NCBI RefSeq assembly: GCF_002305855.1
Contig: NZ_CP022163.1
Coordinates: forward strand, 6,262,292-6,326,291
Direction of reading: 5' to 3'
DNA from: Melittangium boletus DSM 14713
GTDB lineage: Bacteria; Myxococcota; Myxococcia; Myxococcales; Myxococcaceae
DNA: 64,000 nucleotides
A program made the position numbers and the translations under genes. Under the pieces are notes generated by a model that was not told the origin of the DNA, did not search any database, and worked only from the letters and a program-made list of their open reading frames with translations. Shown piece after piece: positions 1 through 8,810 of the stretch. Positions within the stretch are counted from its first letter, which is position 1, and every line of letters begins with the position of its first letter.

Positions 1-1277
1 AGGGGTTTGAGCTCCTTGATGCCCCCCATGTATGGCACCAGCACTTCCGGAATGGCGACGGTGCCGTCCTCGCGCTGGTAGTTCTCCAGGATGGCGATGG
101 TCGTCCGCCCCACGGCCAGGCCACTGCCGTTGAGCGTGTGCAGCATCTGGGGCTTGTCTCCCTTCTGCGCCCGGAAGCGGATCTTCGCCCGGCGCGCCTG
201 GAAGTCGCCGCAGTCCGAGCAGGAGGAAATCTCGCGGTACGCCGACTGGCCCGGCAGCCAGACCTCGATGTCGTACGTCTTGCGGGCGGAGAAGCCCATG
301 TCCCCGGTGCACAGGAGCATCACCCGGTGGTGCAGGCCCAGTCGCCGCAGGATGTCGCAGGCGTCGTCCGTCATCTTCTCCAGCTCGTCCAGGCTCGACT
401 CGGGCGTGGCGAACTTCACCAACTCCACCTTGTGGAACTGGTGCTGGCGGATGAGGCCGCGCGTGTCCCGGCCCGCCGCGCCCGCCTCGGCGCGGAAGCT
501 CGGGCTGAACGCGCAGTAGCGCACGGGCAGGCTCTCGCCCTCGAGGATTTCGTCCGCGTGGTAGTTGGTGACGGGCACTTCCGCGGTGGGAATGAGGAAG
601 CGCTCGGGCTCGCCCAGCGTCTTGAAGACGTCGTCCTCGAACTTGGGCAGCTGGCCGGTGCCCATCATCGTCTCGCGCAGCACGAGGTAGGGCGGCAGCA
701 GCTCGACGTAGCCCTTCTGGGTGTGCACGTCGATCATGAAGGTGACGAGGGCTCGCTCGAGCCGGGCCAGGGCCCCCTTATAGAAGGTGAAGCGTGAGCC
801 GGACACCTTGGCGGCCCGCTCGAAGTCCAGCATCCCCAGCTTCTCACCCAGCTCGAAGTGCTGCTTGGGCGTGAAGGGCAGGTTGGGCTTCTCGCCCCAG
901 ATGTGCGTCTGGACGTTGCCCTCGGCGCCATCGCCGGTGGGCACGGAGTCGTGGGGGATGTTGGGGATGACGAGCAGGATGCGGCTGAGCTCCTCCTCCA
1001 CTTCCTTGAGCCGCGCCTCCTTCTCCTTGATGGACTGGGAGACGCCGCGCATCTCTCCGCGCAGGGCTTCGAGCGCGGCGGGATCCTCCTTGGCCTTGCG
1101 CTTCATCTCCTCGTTGGCGGCGTTGCGGCGCGCGGAGAGCGACTCCATGGCCACGTAGAGGTCGCGCCGTTCCGACACGAGGCTCTTGAAGGGGCCGAGG
1201 TCCAGGCTGCCGCCCCGGGACTGCAACCGGGCGACGACCGCATCGAAGTTCTGCGCGACGTACTTGAGATCCAGCAT
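1..1277 (-). CDS. serS: Seryl-tRNA synthetase (partial, 3' end outside window)
   Basis: Charges tRNA-Ser with serine in the cytoplasm. The frame is open at the left window edge; probably only a few C-terminal residues are missing, because the visible end (GGIKELKP) matches the usual tail. From the ATG at 1277 there is a charged helical tRNA-binding arm (about residues 30-110), then the class II core with motif 2 (FRAEAG followed by RGLIRQHQF) and motif 3 (GSGLAVGRTTIAILEN). No clear ribosome binding site precedes the ATG, but the start MLDLKYV fits the family. It lies 93 bp downstream of the large TPR gene on the same strand and probably has its own promoter in that gap. Confidence 0.96.
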   Translation of the reverse strand, partial: MLDLKYVAQNFDAVVARLQSRGGSLDLGPFKSLVSERRDLYVAMESLSARRNAANEEMKRKAKEDPAALEALRGEMRGVSQSIKEKEARLKEVEEELSRILLVIPNIPHDSVPTGDGAEGNVQTHIWGEKPNLPFTPKQHFELGEKLGMLDFERAAKVSGSRFTFYKGALARLERALVTFMIDVHTQKGYVELLPPYLVLRETMMGTGQLPKFEDDVFKTLGEPERFLIPTAEVPVTNYHADEILEGESLPVRYCAFSPSFRAEAGAAGRDTRGLIRQHQFHKVELVKFATPESSLDELEKMTDDACDILRRLGLHHRVMLLCTGDMGFSARKTYDIEVWLPGQSAYREISSCSDCGDFQARRAKIRFRAQKGDKPQMLHTLNGSGLAVGRTTIAILENYQREDGTVAIPEVLVPYMGGIKELKP

Positions 1278-1370
1278 GGCGGTGCGGTTTGTAGTCACCC
1301 CACGCGCACCGGGCAAGGCAGGAAGCGCCCCGAGCGCCCGGAATAGGACGCCCGGGGGGAAATCCGGGAG

Positions 1371-4300
1371 CTACTGGAGGAAGGCGATCTCGTCCTCGAT
1401 CTCCTTGCGATCCTGGGCCTCGGGCTTGCGCGAGAGGTACTCACGGAAGGACTTGACGGCGTCCTTCTTCTTGCCCTTCTCCTTGTAGGCGTAGCCCAGG
1501 TGGTACCAGCTGTCGGCGTTGTCCGGCGTCTTGGCCAGCGCCTTGTTGTAGAACTCGATGGCCTTGCCGTACTGGCTCTGCTCGCTCCAGGCGCGGCCCA
1601 GCTTGTAATAGACCTGGGTGAGGCTCGGGTCGGCCTTGAGGGCCTGCTCGTAGGACTTCACGGCGTCGCGCCAGTGCATGGCGGTGAAGTGCGCGTCTCC
1701 GATGGAGGCGAGGGCCCGGGTGCGCGTGGGATCCGCCTTGAGCGCGGACTGGTAGGCGCTGATGGCCTCGTCGATCTCGTTGCGCTCCAGGTGCGCCTGG
1801 CCCAGGGCCTCGTAGGCATCGACCAGCTTGGGGTCCAACGTGATGGTCTTGTTCCACTCGGAGATGGCGTCCGCAGGCAGCTTGGCGTCGCGGTAGAGCA
1901 GGCCCAGGGCGTAGTGGTAGTCGGCCCGCTTGGAGGCGCGCTCCACGGCGGTCTTCATGCTCTCGATGGCCTGGGTGAACTCGCCGCGCCGGGCCTTCAC
2001 CTGCGCGAGGTAGAAGTTCGCCTCGGCGTTGGAGGGCTCGCCCTTGAGCGCCAGCATCAGGTTGGTCTCGGCCTCCTTGAAGCCGTTGTTGGCCTCGGTC
2101 TCCTTCTTCTCCTGACGCAGGGCGCTGCCCTTGTCGAGGTAGACGGCGCCCAGCGTGGTGGGGATGGCCACCGAGCGCGGCTCCTCCTTCTTGGCCCGCT
2201 CCAGCTCGGCGATGGCGTCGTCCAGCGCGCCCTGGCGCCACATCACCGTGCCCCGTTGCAGCCGCCCGCCCTTGAGCGAGTGCGGATCCAGCTCCAGGGC
2301 CTTGTCCGCCTCCTGGCGGGCCTTGGTCAGGTCCCCGGCGAGCAGTGCCAGGCGCGACAAGCCGAGGTGGGCATCGGCGAGGTTGGGATCCAACCCGACG
2401 GCGCGCGTGAACTCCTCCTGGGCCTTGGCGATGTCGTCCTCCGCGAGCGCCAGCTCTCCCAGGCCCACGTGCACGGGGGCCTTGTCGGGCGCCTTGGCGG
2501 CGGCCTCCTCGAACTGGGTCTTGGCCTGATCGTTGTGGCGCAGGCGCAGGTGGAGCCGGCCGAGCGAGACATGGGCCTCGATGAGCTGCGGGTCCGCCTT
2601 GAGGGCCTTCGTGTAGTGCTGCTCGGCGGAGGAGTTGTTGTCGCGCGCCTCGTCGATGCGGCCGTAGAGGTATTCGATGTGGGCGTTGTCCGGGAAGCGC
2701 TTGCTGGCCTCCTGTACCTGCTTCTGGGCGTCCTCCACCTTGCCGAGCGTCACCAGGGTGGAGATGAAGCCCTCCGTGGCGTCGATGTTCTTCGGCTCGG
2801 CCTTGGCCACCGCCTCGAAGAAGGGCAGGGCCTGCTCGAACTGGCGCTGGGCCTGGAGCACCTGTCCCAGGTAGCGCTTGACGGTGAGGGAGCCGGGCTC
2901 CTTCTCCAGCGCGGCGCGCAGTTCCTTCTCCGCTTCCGGCAGGTTGAAGAGCTGGAAGAGGGCGATGCCCTTGAGCGTCCGCGCCCGCGACAGCTCCGCC
3001 GGACCCATGTGCGCCTGGGCCTTCTCGTCGAGCGCGCGCTCGGCCGCGTCCAGGCCCTTCTGGGCTTCCTTGCGCAGCAGCAGCTCCACCGCGGCCAGCT
3101 CCACCGTGGAGATGAGGTGCGTGGGGTCCGCCTCGAGCGCGGCCTCGTAGGCCTTGACGGCCTCGTCCGCCTTGCCCACCTCCTGGTAGAGGTTGCCCAG
3201 GGCGTGCTGGGCCTTGGCCAGCTTGGGCTCCTTCTTGATGACCTGATCCAGCGTCGCGATGGCCGCGGCGTTCTGCTTCATGCTGGCCTGGGCCTCGGCC
3301 AGCAGCAGCGCGAGTTCCACGTCGCCCTTGTTGTCGTCCCGGCTCCAGGCGCCGCTGAGCACCCGCAGGGCGCCGTTCGCATCGCGCGCGACCAGGGCCG
3401 AGCCCGCCAGGTACTTCACGTACTCCAGGTTCTGCTCCCCCAGCAGCTCCAGCCGCTCGCGCATCTCCTCGGCGCGGCAGTCCGCCACGTCGCTGCCCGG
3501 GGACACCGAGTAGCGGCGCTGCAGATAGAAGGTGGCCTGGCACCAGAGGGCCCGCACCTCGGGGTACTCGTCGTCCGCGAGCACCTTGGCCGCGTGCTCA
3601 CGGGCCTGCTTGTAGCCCTCGACGGAGTCCAGGAGCAGCGCCTTGTGCGCGGCGTCCACGCTCGCGGCGAGCTCGGAGCCGGCCTTCACCTTCGCGGGGA
3701 AGAGCTTCTTCACGCCGAAGACGCCGTAGCGCGTGGCGCCAAAGCCCAGGCCCACGCTCAGCACCACCACTCCCGCGGCCACGGAAATCACCAGGGGCAG
3801 GCGCTGCTTCACCTTGCCCATGATGATTTCCGCGCGCGAGGTGGTGTCCACCACGGACACCTGGGCCATGCGGCCGCCGTAGAGCTGGTTGATGCGCTCC
3901 ATGTTGGCGGCGCTCGCGGCGTTGGCGGCGGCTGGGTTGCTCGCCTTGCTGTCGGCGGCGGGCGCGGCGGCGGCGACGGCGGGCGTGCCCGGACCCTCCA
4001 TGAGCTTCTGGATGGCCGCGGCGAAGATCGCCACCGTGCCAATGGGGACCCACCCCTCGCCATCCGAGGACACGTCCTCGTTGCCGAGCAGCTGGCCGTC
4101 CTCGAGCATCTTGACGACCACGCCCTCCTCGAACGGGCCGAACACCTTGCCCGAGCGGCGGCGCACCTGGTAGCGGCGCACCTGGCCCCGGGCCTTGTTG
4201 GCCCCGTTGTCCTTGGCCGCGTCGTCGATGAAGCTGAGCATCTCCAGGCCATCCGCGGCGCCCGTCGTGGGCGGTGGCGGCAGCGGCGCGGACAGGTCGA

Positions 4301-5561
4301 CCTCGAGGTCATCGCCCCCCGGCGGCATGGCGGGCGCGGTGGGATCGAACTCGAGCGCGTCGGGGATGGACGCGGGGGAGGCCCCGGCGGACGGGCCACC
4401 GAAGTCCACGTCGTCGAACCCCGGGGTGCCCGTGGTCACCCCTCCCTCGGCGGGAGGCTCGGAGAAGTCGAGGCCGACGTCCATCGACATGGGCTCGCCG
4501 GCGACCGCGCCCGCCGGGGGCGGAGGCAGGGCGAAGGGGTCCTCCTCGACGGCGGCGAAGGGGTCCGCGGCCTCGGCCGCCGGGGGCGGAGGCAGGGCGA
4601 AGGGGTCCTCCTCGACGGCGGCGAAGGGGTCCGCGGCCTCGGCCGCCGGGGGCGGAGGCAGGGCGAAGGGGTCCTCCTCGACGGCGGCGAAGGTGTCCTC
4701 CGCCGGAGGCGGCAGGGCGAATGCGTCGTCGGCCTGGACGGAGGCGAAGGACTCCTCGGGCTGGGGCGGCGGCATGGCGAACGACGCGTCCTGGGCGGGG
4801 TCCCCCGCGTAGGCGTACGGGTCCTCGCTGGAGGCGGGAGGCGGCAGGGCGATGGCGTCCGCCGGAGCCTGGGCGTACGGGTCCGCGGCGTAGGGGTCCC
4901 CCGCGTAGGCGTACGGGTCCTCGCTGGAGGCGGGAGGCGGCAGGGCGACGGCGTCCGCCGGAGCCTGGGCGTACGGGTCCGCGGCGTAGGGGTCCCCCGC
5001 GTAGGCGTACGGGTCCTCGCTGGAGGCGGGAGGCGGCAGGGCGACGGCATCCGCCGGGGCCTGGGCGGCGTACGGGTCCTCGGCGTAGGCGTCACCGCCA
5101 TACCCGTAGGGGTCGCTCGCGCCGGGCAGCGGAATGGCCTCCCCCGCGGGGGCCTGGGGCGCGCTCATGCCGTAGTGGGCATTCGACTCCGGCTCGGACG
5201 TGCTGATGTCGAAGTCGTCCGCGGGCGGCGTGGCGCCGGGCAGCGGAATGGCCTCGCGTGCGGGAGGGGGCGCGTTGTCGCGGAACGCCGCGCTGGGCAG
5301 GGGGAGGGACACCACGCGCGTGGTCTCCTCCACGGGCCGGTGCAGGTCATCCGAGCCGCCGAAGGCGGGCGCCTGGGGCCGGGCGGGACCGGGCAGGGGA
5401 ATGGCGGCGGGCGCGGCGGCGGCGGGGGCGCTCGCGGACTCGTCCGGCTTGATGGGAAAGGTGTTCTGGCACCGGGCGCACTTGAGCTTCGCGCCGCCCG
5501 GCGGGATCCGCTTGTCATCGATGTTGTAATTCGTCTGGCAAGACGGGCAGGAGACTTTCAT
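1371..5561 (-). CDS. Zinc-ribbon / GYF-like / transmembrane / TPR scaffold protein
   Basis: Large envelope-spanning protein of 1396 residues. Residues 1-38 form an MJ0042-type zinc ribbon (CPSC and CARC pairs). Residues about 45-430 are Pro/Ala/acidic low-complexity sequence with two sets of tandem repeats. Residues about 464-525 resemble a GYF_2 domain (VFGPFEEGVV ... GWVPI). One membrane helix lies near 590-612, followed by roughly 15 or more TPRs to the C-terminus. The cytoplasmic part would be N-terminal and the TPR part periplasmic. The zinc-ribbon plus GYF front resembles the Myxococcus gliding protein GltJ (AgmX), but here it is joined to TPRs and no other glt genes are nearby, so a motility role is only a suggestion. 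A GAGGAAA ribosome binding site precedes the ATG. Confidence 0.85.
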   Translation of the reverse strand: MKVSCPSCQTNYNIDDKRIPPGGAKLKCARCQNTFPIKPDESASAPAAAAPAAIPLPGPARPQAPAFGGSDDLHRPVEETTRVVSLPLPSAAFRDNAPPPAREAIPLPGATPPADDFDISTSEPESNAHYGMSAPQAPAGEAIPLPGASDPYGYGGDAYAEDPYAAQAPADAVALPPPASSEDPYAYAGDPYAADPYAQAPADAVALPPPASSEDPYAYAGDPYAADPYAQAPADAIALPPPASSEDPYAYAGDPAQDASFAMPPPQPEESFASVQADDAFALPPPAEDTFAAVEEDPFALPPPPAAEAADPFAAVEEDPFALPPPPAAEAADPFAAVEEDPFALPPPPAGAVAGEPMSMDVGLDFSEPPAEGGVTTGTPGFDDVDFGGPSAGASPASIPDALEFDPTAPAMPPGGDDLEVDLSAPLPPPPTTGAADGLEMLSFIDDAAKDNGANKARGQVRRYQVRRRSGKVFGPFEEGVVVKMLEDGQLLGNEDVSSDGEGWVPIGTVAIFAAAIQKLMEGPGTPAVAAAAPAADSKASNPAAANAASAANMERINQLYGGRMAQVSVVDTTSRAEIIMGKVKQRLPLVISVAAGVVVLSVGLGFGATRYGVFGVKKLFPAKVKAGSELAASVDAAHKALLLDSVEGYKQAREHAAKVLADDEYPEVRALWCQATFYLQRRYSVSPGSDVADCRAEEMRERLELLGEQNLEYVKYLAGSALVARDANGALRVLSGAWSRDDNKGDVELALLLAEAQASMKQNAAAIATLDQVIKKEPKLAKAQHALGNLYQEVGKADEAVKAYEAALEADPTHLISTVELAAVELLLRKEAQKGLDAAERALDEKAQAHMGPAELSRARTLKGIALFQLFNLPEAEKELRAALEKEPGSLTVKRYLGQVLQAQRQFEQALPFFEAVAKAEPKNIDATEGFISTLVTLGKVEDAQKQVQEASKRFPDNAHIEYLYGRIDEARDNNSSAEQHYTKALKADPQLIEAHVSLGRLHLRLRHNDQAKTQFEEAAAKAPDKAPVHVGLGELALAEDDIAKAQEEFTRAVGLDPNLADAHLGLSRLALLAGDLTKARQEADKALELDPHSLKGGRLQRGTVMWRQGALDDAIAELERAKKEEPRSVAIPTTLGAVYLDKGSALRQEKKETEANNGFKEAETNLMLALKGEPSNAEANFYLAQVKARRGEFTQAIESMKTAVERASKRADYHYALGLLYRDAKLPADAISEWNKTITLDPKLVDAYEALGQAHLERNEIDEAISAYQSALKADPTRTRALASIGDAHFTAMHWRDAVKSYEQALKADPSLTQVYYKLGRAWSEQSQYGKAIEFYNKALAKTPDNADSWYHLGYAYKEKGKKKDAVKSFREYLSRKPEAQDRKEIEDEIAFLQ
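4513..4710 (-). repeat. Three tandem 66-bp coding repeats
   Basis: Copies begin at 4513, 4579 and 4645 (66-bp period, 22 codons each) and encode a DPFA-AVEED-PFALPPPP unit. Copies are nearly identical at the DNA level, which implies recent duplication or gene conversion. They lie in the low-complexity cytoplasmic part of the zinc-ribbon/TPR protein. Confidence 0.9.
4801..5088 (-). repeat. Three tandem 96-bp coding repeats
   Basis: Copies begin at 4801, 4897 and 4993 (96-bp period, 32 codons each) and encode a unit rich in DPYA, APADAVALPPP and SSEDPYAYAGD. All copies keep the frame. The array sits next to a second, unrelated 66-bp array in the same linker, so linker length is likely to vary between strains. 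Confidence 0.9.
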
Positions 5562-5772
5562 GGGTTTCCTCAGCGGGGGCCCTCGGACACGAGCGACCGA
5601 ACTCCCGCAGCGCGGCGCAGGTTACCCGACCCCTCGTCCAGGCGGCAAAGAACGCGACACCGCTGGCGCGTGAGGGTCTGGTGGCAGGGCAGGCGGGCAG
5701 GAGTCCGCTTTGGCGTGGATCACACGGTTTCTGCCACCCCCGGCTTCCGGGTGAAGGTGGTAGACGGGCCTC

Positions 5773-7086
5773 ATGGAACCCATCGTCATCCTCGGCGCGG
5801 GCCTCGCGGGGCTGTCCGCCGCGCATTTCCTGCAACGTCCCTGGCACCTCGTCGAGAAAACCGACCGGGTCGGGGGCCTCATCAAGACCGAGGTCATCGA
5901 GGGGTGCTTCTTCGATGCCACCGGCCACTGGCTGCACCTGCGGGACCCGGAGATCAAGGAACTGGTGAATACCCGCTGGTTGCCGGACCAGCTCGTCTCC
6001 ATCCAGCGCAAGGCGGCCGTGTTCTCACGGGAGGTGTTCACCCGCTTTCCCTATCAGGTGAACACCCACGGGCTGCCGCCCGAGGTGGTGGCGGAGAACC
6101 TGGTGGGCTACGTGGAGGCGATCTACGGGGAGAAGGGCCGGGCGCTGCGCGAGCGCGAGCCGCGCGACTTCGCCGAGTTCATCCTGCGCTACATGGGCGA
6201 GGGGTTCGCCAAGAACTTCATGTTCCCCTACAACAAGAAGCTGTGGACGGTGGACCCGTCCGAGCTGTCCGCGGCCTGGGTGGGGCGCTTCGTGCCCCGG
6301 CCCTCGCTCAAGGAGGTGGTGGATGGGGCCCTGGGCGTGGGCAGCGATGCCCTGGGCTACAACGCTTCCTTCCTCTATCCGCGCGAGGGGGGCATCGAAA
6401 GCCTCGCCCGGGCCATGCGCGCCCATCTGCGAGGGGGTGAGCTGAGCGTGGGCGTGGAGCCCACCGCCGTCGATTGGAAGGCCCGCCAGGTCTCCCTGTC
6501 CGATGGGCGCACGCTCGGCTATTCGCAGCTCATCTCCTCGATTTCACTGCCGGGACTGGTGCGGCTGGTGGGCAAGGGCGCCTCGGGGGTGCCCGACGAG
6601 GTGCTGGCCGCCGCCGGGCGTCTGCGCGCCACCACCGTTACCTACGTGTGCGTGGCGGCGCGCGGGAAGAACCGTCAGCCCTGGCATTGGATCTACCTGC
6701 CCGAGCCCGAGTTCCACTCGTACCGCATCGGCTCGCCCTCGGCGGTGTACGCCCCCCTGGCGCCTCCGGACACCGCCACCTTCTGCGTGGAGTACAGCCA
6801 CCATGGAGAGTTGTCGCTCGCGCGCGCCGAGGCCCTGGCCGTGGAGGACCTGGTGCGCTCGAGGATGGTGCACTCGGCGGAGGAGCTCCTCTTCGCCCGG
6901 GCCCGGGAGATTCCCCACGCCTATGTCCTCTACGACGAGGCCTACGGGGCCGCGAAGGCGGAGATCCTCCGCTTCCTGGAGCACGCGGGCATCCTCCCCG
7001 CCGGGCGCTATGGACAGTGGGAGTACTCCTCCATGGAGGACGCCATCCTCGCGGGCCGGGCCTGTGCTCGCCGGCTGAACGGTTGA
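5773..7086 (+). CDS. FAD-dependent oxidoreductase (protoporphyrinogen oxidase / UDP-galactopyranose mutase-like)
   Basis: 437 residues with an N-terminal dinucleotide-binding fold (VILGAGLAGLSAAHFL, residues 5-20) and a following acidic beta-strand end (VEKTDRVGGL), typical of the amine oxidase / protoporphyrinogen oxidase / UDP-galactopyranose mutase superfamily. The substrate is not evident. It is the first gene of a tight plus-strand set with a glycosyltransferase (44 bp downstream) and a polysaccharide deacetylase. That context favours a role in sugar or glycan-lipid synthesis over heme synthesis. It is divergent from the zinc-ribbon/TPR gene; the 211-bp gap must hold both promoters. Confidence 0.85.
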   Translation: MEPIVILGAGLAGLSAAHFLQRPWHLVEKTDRVGGLIKTEVIEGCFFDATGHWLHLRDPEIKELVNTRWLPDQLVSIQRKAAVFSREVFTRFPYQVNTHGLPPEVVAENLVGYVEAIYGEKGRALREREPRDFAEFILRYMGEGFAKNFMFPYNKKLWTVDPSELSAAWVGRFVPRPSLKEVVDGALGVGSDALGYNASFLYPREGGIESLARAMRAHLRGGELSVGVEPTAVDWKARQVSLSDGRTLGYSQLISSISLPGLVRLVGKGASGVPDEVLAAAGRLRATTVTYVCVAARGKNRQPWHWIYLPEPEFHSYRIGSPSAVYAPLAPPDTATFCVEYSHHGELSLARAEALAVEDLVRSRMVHSAEELLFARAREIPHAYVLYDEAYGAAKAEILRFLEHAGILPAGRYGQWEYSSMEDAILAGRACARRLNG

Positions 7087-7130
7087 CGGTCGACGGACCC
7101 GGAGGGGCGTGCTACGTCACCCGGCCGTCC

Positions 7131-7841
7131 ATGGCTCCGTTTCTCTCCATCGTCATCCCCGTCTACAACGAGGCCTCCATCGTCGCCTCCGCCGCGGCGG
7201 AGCTCACCCAGGGACTGGACGCGCGGGGCTGGGACTATGAGGTCATCTTCGCGGAGAACGGCTCGCGCGATGCCACGCCGGAGATCCTCCAGGGCCTGTG
7301 CGAGCGCCACCCGCGCCTGCGCTGGTTCCACTCGGAGCGGCCCAATTATGGCGTGGCGCTCAAGGCGGGCATCCAGAAGGCCCGGGGCACCTACGTCTTC
7401 TGCGACGAGATCGACCTGTGCGACCTGAGCTTCTATGACGCCGCGCTCCCCCTGCTGGAGAAGGGGGGCGTGGACATGGTGGTGGGCTCCAAGGCGGCCA
7501 AGGGCGCGAGCGATCAGCGCCCCCTGGTGCGGCGCCTGGCCACGCGGGTGCACAACGGCCTCTTGCGCGCGGTGCTGGACTTCCAGGGCACCGACACGCA
7601 TGGCCTCAAGGCCTTCCGGCGAGAGGCGCTGCTGCCCGTGGTGGCCCAGTGCGTGGTGGACATGGACGTGTTCGCCAGCGAGTTCGTCATCCGCGCGTGG
7701 CGCCAGGGCCTGCGCGTGGTGGAGATCCCCATCAACCTCCACGAGAAGCGCCAGCCCTCCATCCACCTCTTCAAGCGCGTGCCCAACGTGCTCAAGAACG
7801 TGGGCAAGCTCGTCTACGTCATCCGCATCCGCGGGACGTGA
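7131..7841 (+). CDS. Family 2 glycosyltransferase
   Basis: 236-residue GT2 enzyme of the dolichyl-phosphate-mannose-synthase type. The N-terminus FLSIVIPVYNEASIV is the classic GT-A start; the nucleotide-sugar/metal site is in YVFCDEIDLCD (about residue 88). No C-terminal membrane helices are present, so it is probably a soluble or peripheral enzyme. The frame extends far upstream without a stop, but the ATG at 7131 gives the standard family N-terminus just after the oxidoreductase stop. The next gene's ATG lies 8 bp past its stop. Donor and acceptor sugars cannot be read from the sequence. Confidence 0.87.
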   Translation: MAPFLSIVIPVYNEASIVASAAAELTQGLDARGWDYEVIFAENGSRDATPEILQGLCERHPRLRWFHSERPNYGVALKAGIQKARGTYVFCDEIDLCDLSFYDAALPLLEKGGVDMVVGSKAAKGASDQRPLVRRLATRVHNGLLRAVLDFQGTDTHGLKAFRREALLPVVAQCVVDMDVFASEFVIRAWRQGLRVVEIPINLHEKRQPSIHLFKRVPNVLKNVGKLVYVIRIRGT

Positions 7842-7849
7842 GGCGCGGC

Positions 7850-8794
7850 ATGGCGCGGCGGCTCGCTTCCATCTCCGTCGACCTGGACTCGCTGCCGCAC
7901 TACTGCCGCATCCAGGGACTGCCCGAATCGCTGCTCGACGCGAGGGCTCGGGGGCTCGTGTACTCCACGGCGGTGCCCCGGTTGCGCGCGTTGTTCTCGG
8001 AGGTGGGTGTTCCAGGCACCTTCTTCGCCATCGGAGAGGACGTGGAGGCGGACCCCTCGGCCGCCCGAGCCCTTGGCGAGGCGCACGCGGCGGGGGTGGA
8101 GGTGGCCAGCCACAGCTTCTCGCATGACTACGCGCTGACGCGCCGGACGCCCGCGTTCATCCACGAGGACCTGCGGCGCGCGGACGCGGTGCTCGAGGCG
8201 GCCACGGGCGTGCGGCCGGTGGGCTTTCGCGCCCCGGGCTACACGCTCAACGCGGCCCTGTACGCGGCGTGCCTGGAGCGGGGCTACCTCTACGGCTCCT
8301 CGGCGTTCCCCGCCGTGCCCTACTACTCCGCGAAGGCGGCGGTGATGGGGGCCCTGGCGATGCTCGGGCGTCCCTCTCGGGCGGTGCTGGACTCGCCCCG
8401 GGTGCTGCTCGCGCCGACGGTGCCCTACCGGCCGGAGCCGACGCGGCCCTACTCCCGAGGCTCGGGCGCGGTGCTGGAGTTGCCCATGACGCTCGTGCCC
8501 GGCATGCGCTTCCCCTTCATCGGCACCTTCGTCACCTCGCTGCCCTGGCCCGCCGTCCACGCCGCCTACCGCGCCTGCCGGGGCTCGCCCTTCTTCAACC
8601 TGGAGTTGCACGCGGTGGATGTGCTCGACGCCGACGACGGCATTCCTCCCGCGCTCGTGCGCCAGCAACGGGACCTGCGGGTGCCCGTGGCGCGCAAGCT
8701 CGAGCGGTTGCGAGCGCTCTTCACCTGGCTCCGGGACGACTACGACGTGGTGACCCTGCGGGACGCGGCTTCCCAGCTCGCGTCCACCGTGTAG
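7850..8794 (+). CDS. NodB-type polysaccharide deacetylase
   Basis: 314 residues of the carbohydrate esterase 4 / NodB fold. Motif 1 appears as SVDLDSL (metal/catalytic Asp), motif 2 as SHSFSH (the HxxxH metal pair), and motif 3 as RAPGYTLN. No signal peptide is seen, so it probably acts on a cytoplasmic or membrane-linked glycan intermediate. The ATG at 7850 has GTGAGG six bases upstream; an in-frame GTG at 7838 overlapping the glycosyltransferase stop is the alternative. It is the last gene of the oxidoreductase-GT2-deacetylase operon and converges on the kinase gene with a 16-bp gap. Confidence 0.88.
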   Translation: MARRLASISVDLDSLPHYCRIQGLPESLLDARARGLVYSTAVPRLRALFSEVGVPGTFFAIGEDVEADPSAARALGEAHAAGVEVASHSFSHDYALTRRTPAFIHEDLRRADAVLEAATGVRPVGFRAPGYTLNAALYAACLERGYLYGSSAFPAVPYYSAKAAVMGALAMLGRPSRAVLDSPRVLLAPTVPYRPEPTRPYSRGSGAVLELPMTLVPGMRFPFIGTFVTSLPWPAVHAAYRACRGSPFFNLELHAVDVLDADDGIPPALVRQQRDLRVPVARKLERLRALFTWLRDDYDVVTLRDAASQLASTV

Positions 8795-8810
8795 CCGCTC
8801 GTCTCGTGGC

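Noticed and set aside
4513..5088. Tandem repeats as a possible CRISPR array
   Set aside because: The units are contiguous, in frame and encode protein; there are no unique spacers.
1500..6440. Very long plus-strand open frame (1646 codons) over the zinc-ribbon/TPR gene
   Set aside because: High-GC shadow frame; its translation is low-complexity Gly/Leu/Arg/His-rich, and it runs into the unrelated FAD oxidoreductase gene in a wrong frame.
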